Assembly (NCBI GenBank): GCA_963766375.1
Contig: CAVXZG010000019.1
Location: 124,001 to 188,000, forward strand
Length of the DNA: 64,000 nt
From: AC-32 sp963766375
GTDB lineage: Bacteria > Actinomycetota > Thermoleophilia > Gaiellales > Gaiellaceae
Direction of reading: 5' to 3'
In this document: positions 60,193 to 64,000 of the stretch, in pieces
Numbering within the stretch: position 1 is the first letter of the stretch
How the letters are laid out: each line of letters opens with the position of its first letter
The notes under the pieces: generated by a model
What the model was told of the DNA's origin: nothing
What the model saw: the letters and a program-made list of their open reading frames with translations, nothing else
The model's database searches: none
Program-made: the position numbers and the translations under genes

Positions 60193-60221
60193 CACCCCAT
60201 TCCCTTTTCGGGGGTGGGGTG
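60193..60221 (+). repeat. G-rich hairpin / possible G-quadruplex stretch
   Basis: CACCCCA (60193-60199) pairs with TGGGGTG (60215-60221), with CCC/GGG pairing inside. The 3' arm belongs to GGGGGTGGGGTGGGG, three G runs that could join a quadruplex. It lies 46 bases before the -35 of the beta-helix gene promoter. Confidence 0.4.
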
Positions 60222-60266
60222 GGGTGTCCGATCTGGCTCTAGTGTCCCGCAGGGAGGGAGTCTCCC

Positions 60267-60294
60267 TTGACCTTTGTCGGCGAGGTGAGACAAT
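60267..60294 (+). promoter_or_regulatory. Sigma-70-type promoter of the beta-helix gene (repeated element)
   Basis: -35 TTGACC (60267-60272), 16-base spacer, -10 GACAAT (60289-60294). The whole stretch TTGAC-TTTGT-GGCG--GTGAGACAATCG recurs almost unchanged at 62745-62772 before the methyltransferase gene. It leaves a ~125-base leader before GTG 60427. Confidence 0.6.
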
Positions 60295-60426
60295 CGTTGC
60301 TAGTCCTCGACCCAACGTGGAAGCCGCCGGGGTCCTGCGGCTCCTCTCCGACTCTCATTCGGGTCGAGACGTTAATTGGGGAGGCGGGAGCAGACCAGTC
60401 TCCCCACCACGGAGGGAGGAGATCTC

Positions 60427-61689
60427 GTGAGCACACTTTTCCAGCGCTCGGGGCGGCTGAGTCTGCTCGTGCTTCTGCTGGTGGTGGTGGCACTTGTCGG
60501 CGCGGGCGGCGCCCCAGCAGCGACGCTGACCGTCTGTGCGAGCGGCTGCCAATACGCGACGATCGCGGGCGCCCTCGCTGCCGCGAGTAACGGCGACACG
60601 ATCGCGGTCGGTCCCGGCACCTACAGCGGGGGCTTCACGATCGACTTCTCCGTTCGCTTGGTGGGGGCAGGTCAAGACGTGACGAGGATCAGCGGCGGTG
60701 ATTCGGTGGTCACGATCGGGAGCGCCGCGACGGTGACGATCAACCGGGTCACGATCAGCGATGGTCAGGCCACACAATTCGGCGGCGGGATCGACAACGA
60801 GGGCACGCTTACGCTCAGCATGAGCACCGTCAGCGGCAACGTCGCCGGCGGCTTCTTTCCGGGGGAGGGCGGCGGCATCTTCAACGACGCGGGCCGACTC
60901 ACGCTCGCACACAGCACCGTCACTGACAACGTCGCCACGGAAGGCGGCGGGATTCGAAACCTCGCCGGCACCGTCGTGGTCATCAACAGCCGGATCAGCG
61001 GTAACTCCGCCGCCGGCGGCGCCCTCCCAAACCCAAATGGTCTCGGCGGGGGTATCGCCAACGCCGGCACGATGATCCTGATTCACAGCGCTGTGCTTCG
61101 GAACGCCGCCGTTGGCGACGCCGCCGCGGGCGGGGGGATCTTGAACGAGCTCGGTGGCGTAGCGACGCTCACGAACAGCCGGGTGGAAGGCAACACGGCC
61201 TTTTCCCCGATCATCATCGCGTCCGGGGGCGGGATCTCCAACGGCGGGAGCATGAAGCTGGTTAACACCCCTGTCATGGGCAACAACGTAAGTTGCAATG
61301 GGCCTACGTTAGGCGGCGGCATCGATAACGGCGGAGCCTTAACGCTGATCAATAGTCCGCTCACGGCCAACAGCGCAACCGCATTTGGGAGTGAAGCTCT
61401 CGGCGGTGGGATCTTCAACAGCAGGGGCGGCGACCTGAGACTGACCAACAGTCCGGTCACTAGCAACAGGGTCTCCGCACCGGAGGGCGTTCCTGTTCCT
61501 GCGGAAGGTGGGGGCATCTTCAACGAAGGCAGCCTGAGACTGACCAACAGCCCGGTCACTGCGAACAGCGCGATCTCACCTTCGGGCGAGGCGCATGGCG
61601 GGGGCATCTTCAACTTCCCCCCGGGAACGGTGACGCTGATCAACAGCCCGGTGACGGGTAACCAACCCGACGACTGCGTGGGTTGCTAG
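60427..61689 (+). CDS. Secreted right-handed beta-helix repeat protein
   Basis: 420 residues. GTG 60427 follows GGAGGGAGGA and starts a clear signal peptide (LSLLVLLLVVVALVGAGGAP-AA). The mature protein opens with QYATIAGALAAASNGDTIAV and TYSGGFTID, the pectate-lyase-like beta-helix cap, then about ten turns of the form GGGI-x-N-x-G-x-L-T-L-x-N-S-x-V-x-x-N (e.g. EGGGIFNEGSLRLTNSPVTA, FGGGIDNEGTLTLSMSTVSG). No catalytic acid cluster typical of pectinases is evident, so it is more likely an adhesin or surface protein. It lacks a visible anchor. Last residues DDCVGC could form a disulfide. Confidence 0.85.
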   Translation: MSTLFQRSGRLSLLVLLLVVVALVGAGGAPAATLTVCASGCQYATIAGALAAASNGDTIAVGPGTYSGGFTIDFSVRLVGAGQDVTRISGGDSVVTIGSAATVTINRVTISDGQATQFGGGIDNEGTLTLSMSTVSGNVAGGFFPGEGGGIFNDAGRLTLAHSTVTDNVATEGGGIRNLAGTVVVINSRISGNSAAGGALPNPNGLGGGIANAGTMILIHSAVLRNAAVGDAAAGGGILNELGGVATLTNSRVEGNTAFSPIIIASGGGISNGGSMKLVNTPVMGNNVSCNGPTLGGGIDNGGALTLINSPLTANSATAFGSEALGGGIFNSRGGDLRLTNSPVTSNRVSAPEGVPVPAEGGGIFNEGSLRLTNSPVTANSAISPSGEAHGGGIFNFPPGTVTLINSPVTGNQPDDCVGC

Positions 61690-61939
61690 AGCGCGTCCAA
61701 GCGGAGAAAATAAATACCCGAGGGATCGAGCTTCGCCTATCTGACTAGCGCCTGATACACCTCCCGATAAGCCACTAGGCGAGCAGACCGAGTAGGCGTA
61801 GCCTCAAGCGGGGCCGGGTTCACCTGCGCATCGCGTTGCAGCGTTCTGCCGCCCCGCTCGAGTGCCGCTGTTGACAATTTCGCAGCCCCGGTTTTACTGT
61901 CGCGCCGTCGTTAGTTCTCAATCGAGGGAGGGGGATTTC
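61690..61939 (+). other. Spacer between beta-helix and collagen-like genes
   Basis: 250 bases without a gene. Besides the promoter at 61871-61900 it contains an AT-richer patch (GAAAATAAATACC) just after the beta-helix stop. No strong terminator hairpin was found. Confidence 0.5.
61871..61900 (+). promoter_or_regulatory. Sigma-70-type promoter of the collagen-like gene
   Basis: -35 TTGACA (61871-61876), 18-base spacer, -10 TACTGT (61895-61900), about 40 bases before ATG 61940. A perfect -35 with a moderate -10. Confidence 0.55.
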
Positions 61940-62593
61940 ATGCTCGTGAAGACGGGCAAGCATCTACGCCGGCACTTCGTTGCCTATCTCGCGCTCTTCG
62001 TCGCGCTCGGTGGCACGTCGGTCGCCGCGTCCAACGCGCTCGTTCCGAAGAACAGCGTCGGCTCGGCGCAGGTGATCAACGGGTCGCTGCTGAAGAAGGA
62101 CTTCAAGGCCGGGCAGCTGCCGAGAGGCGCCCGGGGTCCCGCCGGGGCGCGTGGGGCGGCCGGGGCTGCCGGGCCAGCTGGGCCTGCGGGGGCGGCGGGG
62201 GCACCGGGACAGACGGGCCCGCCAGGCCCGCCCGGTGCGGCGAGGGCGTATGGCGAGGTGTCATTCGCAGGGACCGTTACGCGATCAAAGAATGTCGTCT
62301 CGGTGACGAACCCCGCCGGTGGAGTGTTCTGCATCACCGTGGCGCCCTCGATCGATACCGCGACGACAGGCGTCGTGGTTACCGCCGACTACTCACAGGA
62401 CTTCACCGGCTACTCACCAAACGACAGGGCTGCCATTATCGAGTTCAGCTCCGACCCCCTGGATTGCCCTGCGGGAAGTTTTGAAGTAGTGACCGGATAC
62501 CGACAGCCGACATCCACGGGGAGCATTGACGGCGACATTCGAACGGAGGACAACGTTCCCGCGAACCAAGGCTTCTTCTTCGTTGTGCCCTGA
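61940..62593 (+). CDS. Secreted collagen-like (Gly-X-Y) surface protein
   Basis: 217 residues from ATG 61940 with GAGGGAGGGGG upstream. The N-terminus HLRRHFVAYLALFVALGGTS acts as a signal/anchor, followed by NALVPKNSVGSAQVINGSLL, a block I associate with many Thermoleophilia surface proteins. Residues ~58-100 are about thirteen Gly-X-Y triplets (GPAGARGAAGAAGPAGPAGA, then GAPGQTGPPGPPG). A C-terminal beta-rich head of ~115 residues with two Cys (VFCITV, LDCPAG) follows. Such trimers are usually adhesive or structural. No sortase signal is visible. Confidence 0.88.
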   Translation: MLVKTGKHLRRHFVAYLALFVALGGTSVAASNALVPKNSVGSAQVINGSLLKKDFKAGQLPRGARGPAGARGAAGAAGPAGPAGAAGAPGQTGPPGPPGAARAYGEVSFAGTVTRSKNVVSVTNPAGGVFCITVAPSIDTATTGVVVTADYSQDFTGYSPNDRAAIIEFSSDPLDCPAGSFEVVTGYRQPTSTGSIDGDIRTEDNVPANQGFFFVVP

Positions 62594-62613
62594 ATAGCTG
62601 CGGCTCGATCTGC

Positions 62614-62646
62614 TCTCCCTGGGCTGCCGAGTACGGCCCAGGGAGA
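62614..62646 (+). terminator. Strong hairpin after the collagen-like gene
   Basis: TCTCCCTGGGC (62614-62624) pairs perfectly with GCCCAGGGAGA (62636-62646) across an 11-base loop, 20 bases after the stop codon. No T run, as is common for high-GC actinobacterial terminators. Confidence 0.7.
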
Positions 62647-62647
62647 A

Positions 62648-62667
62648 GATCGGGCCACCACCCGATC
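62648..62667 (+). terminator. Second tandem hairpin after the collagen-like gene
   Basis: GATCGGG and CCCGATC flank a 6-base loop (CCACCA), directly after the first hairpin. The tandem arrangement suggests efficient termination before the methyltransferase promoter. Confidence 0.6.
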
Positions 62668-62744
62668 CTCGACTTCGCCTGCTTCTCGCCTTAACGGGCC
62701 ACATACAGCCACCTTCAGCCATGCGTCAGAACCGAGCGACGGGC

Positions 62745-62772
62745 TTGACGTTTGTGGGCGGAGTGAGACAAT
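62745..62772 (+). promoter_or_regulatory. Sigma-70-type promoter of the methyltransferase gene (repeated element)
   Basis: -35 TTGACG (62745-62750), 16-base spacer, -10 GACAAT (62767-62772), 40 bases before ATG 62813. Nearly identical in core and spacer to the element at 60267-60294, pointing to shared control. Confidence 0.6.
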
Positions 62773-62812
62773 CGCGGCGGCGTCACGACCCGAACTTGCG
62801 GAGGTTCCGGGT

Positions 62813-63958
62813 ATGCGGTCCCTTCTACACACGCGCGTAAGGCGAGATCCAGTGCAGGGCCAGCAGGGGCCTGGTCGGATAACGAGTCCACCTGCGATGG
62901 GCTCGGCCTCGGTGAACCGGGCGTTGCGACGACCCGCCGAGCAAGTCTTCCCTTCCGCGAAAACGCTCGTCCGTCGGCTGATCAACGGCGCCCTAGGGCT
63001 TCTCGGCTTCGCGATCGTCCGGCGATCACGCCTTGCCAACACGGACGCCCGACGAGGGCCCTCGTTTGTCTCCGCCCCCTTGCCGACTGGCGCTGCAGAG
63101 GTCCTCCGCCGCGACCATCCATTGCTCAAGGAGTATGAGCAGCGCTACCGGCATCACGCGGCCACCGGATCGCAGTGGAGCCCTGAGTACACGCGGAATG
63201 AGATCGACCTGCGTTATTTCCGGGGCGACAACGCATTCGTCTGGCAGCCCCACGGTGGAACCGACGAACTCCGCTACGCCCTGACGTCCTACTACACGCG
63301 CCTGCACGATCGTCACGGACTCCTCGAGCGCTTGGACGAGGACGGGCTGTTCGGTGCCTACACGTATGAGATCGACGGCAACGTCGTCAGCCGGGATCTA
63401 CTCGACTCGATTGTCGAGCTGATGTTCCTCGACGACGAGCTCGCCATCGGCTCTCGCGCCACGACGATCTTGGATATAGGAGCCGGCTACGGCCGCCTGG
63501 CCCATCGCGCGACGACCGCATACCAGAACATCACTTACCTCTGCACGGACGCCGTTCCCGAATCCACCTTCTTGTCGGACTTCTACCTCGACTACCGTGG
63601 CGTCGCCGACCGCGCTCACGTACTTCCGCTCGACGAGGTCGCTGGCGCAATGGAAGACCAAGCCATCGACGTCGCCGTCAATATCCACAGTTTCTCCGAG
63701 TGCCCACTGAGCGCGATCGAGTGGTGGCTCGACCTGCTCGCCGCCAACCGTGTCGAGTACTTGATGATCGTTCCCAATACGGAGGGAGCGCTGCTCTCCA
63801 GGGAGCGCGGGGACGCGCGGCTTGACTTCATGCCGGCGATTCAGACGCGGCAGTTCGAACTCGTTCGCGCGAGGCCGAAATACGGACACTCGGACGTTGT
63901 CCAGCGGAACGGACTCTTCCCGACGACGTACTTTCTCTTTCGCCGGCAACATTCGTAG
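62813..63958 (+). CDS. Putative sugar O-methyltransferase (class I SAM-dependent)
   Basis: 381 residues from ATG 62813 (GGAGG about 9 bases upstream; ATG 62898 is an alternative). Residues 1-80 are basic with a short hydrophobic patch. The catalytic part runs from LLKEYEQRYRHHAATGSQWS to the SAM-binding loop TILDIGAGYGRLAHRATTAY near residue 219, then CTDAVPESTFLSDFYLDYRG, DVAVNIHSFSECPLSAIEWW and EYLMIVPNTEGALLS. The arrangement recalls the putative sugar O-methyltransferase family found in glycan clusters, which would fit the surface-protein neighbourhood. The acceptor is not known. Confidence 0.78.
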   Translation: MRSLLHTRVRRDPVQGQQGPGRITSPPAMGSASVNRALRRPAEQVFPSAKTLVRRLINGALGLLGFAIVRRSRLANTDARRGPSFVSAPLPTGAAEVLRRDHPLLKEYEQRYRHHAATGSQWSPEYTRNEIDLRYFRGDNAFVWQPHGGTDELRYALTSYYTRLHDRHGLLERLDEDGLFGAYTYEIDGNVVSRDLLDSIVELMFLDDELAIGSRATTILDIGAGYGRLAHRATTAYQNITYLCTDAVPESTFLSDFYLDYRGVADRAHVLPLDEVAGAMEDQAIDVAVNIHSFSECPLSAIEWWLDLLAANRVEYLMIVPNTEGALLSRERGDARLDFMPAIQTRQFELVRARPKYGHSDVVQRNGLFPTTYFLFRRQHS

Positions 63959-64000
63959 GGGAGTCGCCATGCGCCCGAGCCATGTGGATACCCCGCCTCG
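63959..64000 (+). other. Window end; possible start of another gene
   Basis: After the methyltransferase TAG an ATG at 63969 opens MRPSHVDTPP, cut by the window edge. Too short to judge. Confidence 0.2.

Larger units (their letters stand above)
59798..60426. other. Long non-coding spacer after tRNA-Gly
   Basis: About 630 bases with no credible gene. Composition is visibly less GC-biased than flanking genes. It contains the inverted repeat at 59972-59998, the G-rich hairpin at 60193-60221 (TGGGGTGGGG repeats) and the promoter at 60267-60294. I found no second copy of the tRNA 3' end within the window that would mark an integrated element. Confidence 0.6.

Noticed and set aside
59724..64000. 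Integrated element bounded by tRNA-Gly
   Set aside because: No integrase and no direct repeat of the tRNA 3' end are visible in the window; retained only as a possibility.

Overview
This is a high-GC actinobacterial chromosome segment. Several features point to the Thermoleophilia (Gaiellales/Solirubrobacterales side): an smc-ftsY-ffh-rpsP-khpA-rimM-trmD-lepB-rplS-rnhB-yraN-comM-dprA block, a WhiG/FliA-type sigma factor, a split three-subunit PntAB transhydrogenase, YcnI/CopCD and CtaG copper genes, and a collagen-like surface protein whose N-terminal pattern I associate with that class. The lineage call is an inference from family resemblance, not from a search.

Layout. 1-12.1 kb: compact housekeeping block for chromosome segregation, protein targeting, ribosome and tRNA maturation, and DNA uptake processing (ComM, DprA), with an orphan DNA methyltransferase inserted between yraN and comM. 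12.1-18 kb: amine oxidoreductase, VOC protein, truncated ANTAR regulator, ornithine-cyclodeaminase homologue and the pntAA-pntAB-pntB operon. 18-23 kb: a structured leader, HisC-type aminotransferase, MFS transporter, MeaB GTPase and threonine dehydratase. 23-26.3 kb: a broken cyclase/AAA-ATPase regulator. 26.3-34.8 kb: MBL-rhodanese sulfur enzyme, then a copper-handling and cytochrome-oxidase-assembly region (CopCD fusion, YcnI, a His-rich lipoprotein, membrane proteins, two CtaG proteins). 34.7-45.9 kb: acyl-CoA dehydrogenase, leucyl aminopeptidase and methylcrotonyl-CoA carboxylase/hydratase genes consistent with leucine degradation, interleaved with a DapA-like lyase and an FAD oxidase. 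46.2-53.5 kb: tRNA-Trp, sigma factor and a sugar ABC importer with its ATPase and a GH13 glucosidase. 53.6-59.8 kb: EF-G paralogue, aldehyde dehydrogenase, a propeller protein, a stand-alone YqfO-insert-like domain, RNase HI and tRNA-Gly. 59.8-64 kb: accessory surface region (beta-helix protein, collagen-like protein, putative sugar methyltransferase) with long spacers and a repeated promoter element.

Two global traits stand out. First, many genes are joined by 4-base stop/start overlaps (ATGA, GTGA, TTGA and probably CTGA), and several convergent pairs interlock their stop codons in CTAG or CTAA. Second, outside the first 12 kb at least 14 reading-frame breaks in otherwise well-conserved genes are all repaired by removing one base. 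That looks more like insertion errors in the sequence than genuine decay. The cyclase gene at 23-26.3 kb, with indels of both signs, may be a true pseudogene or a badly resolved stretch.
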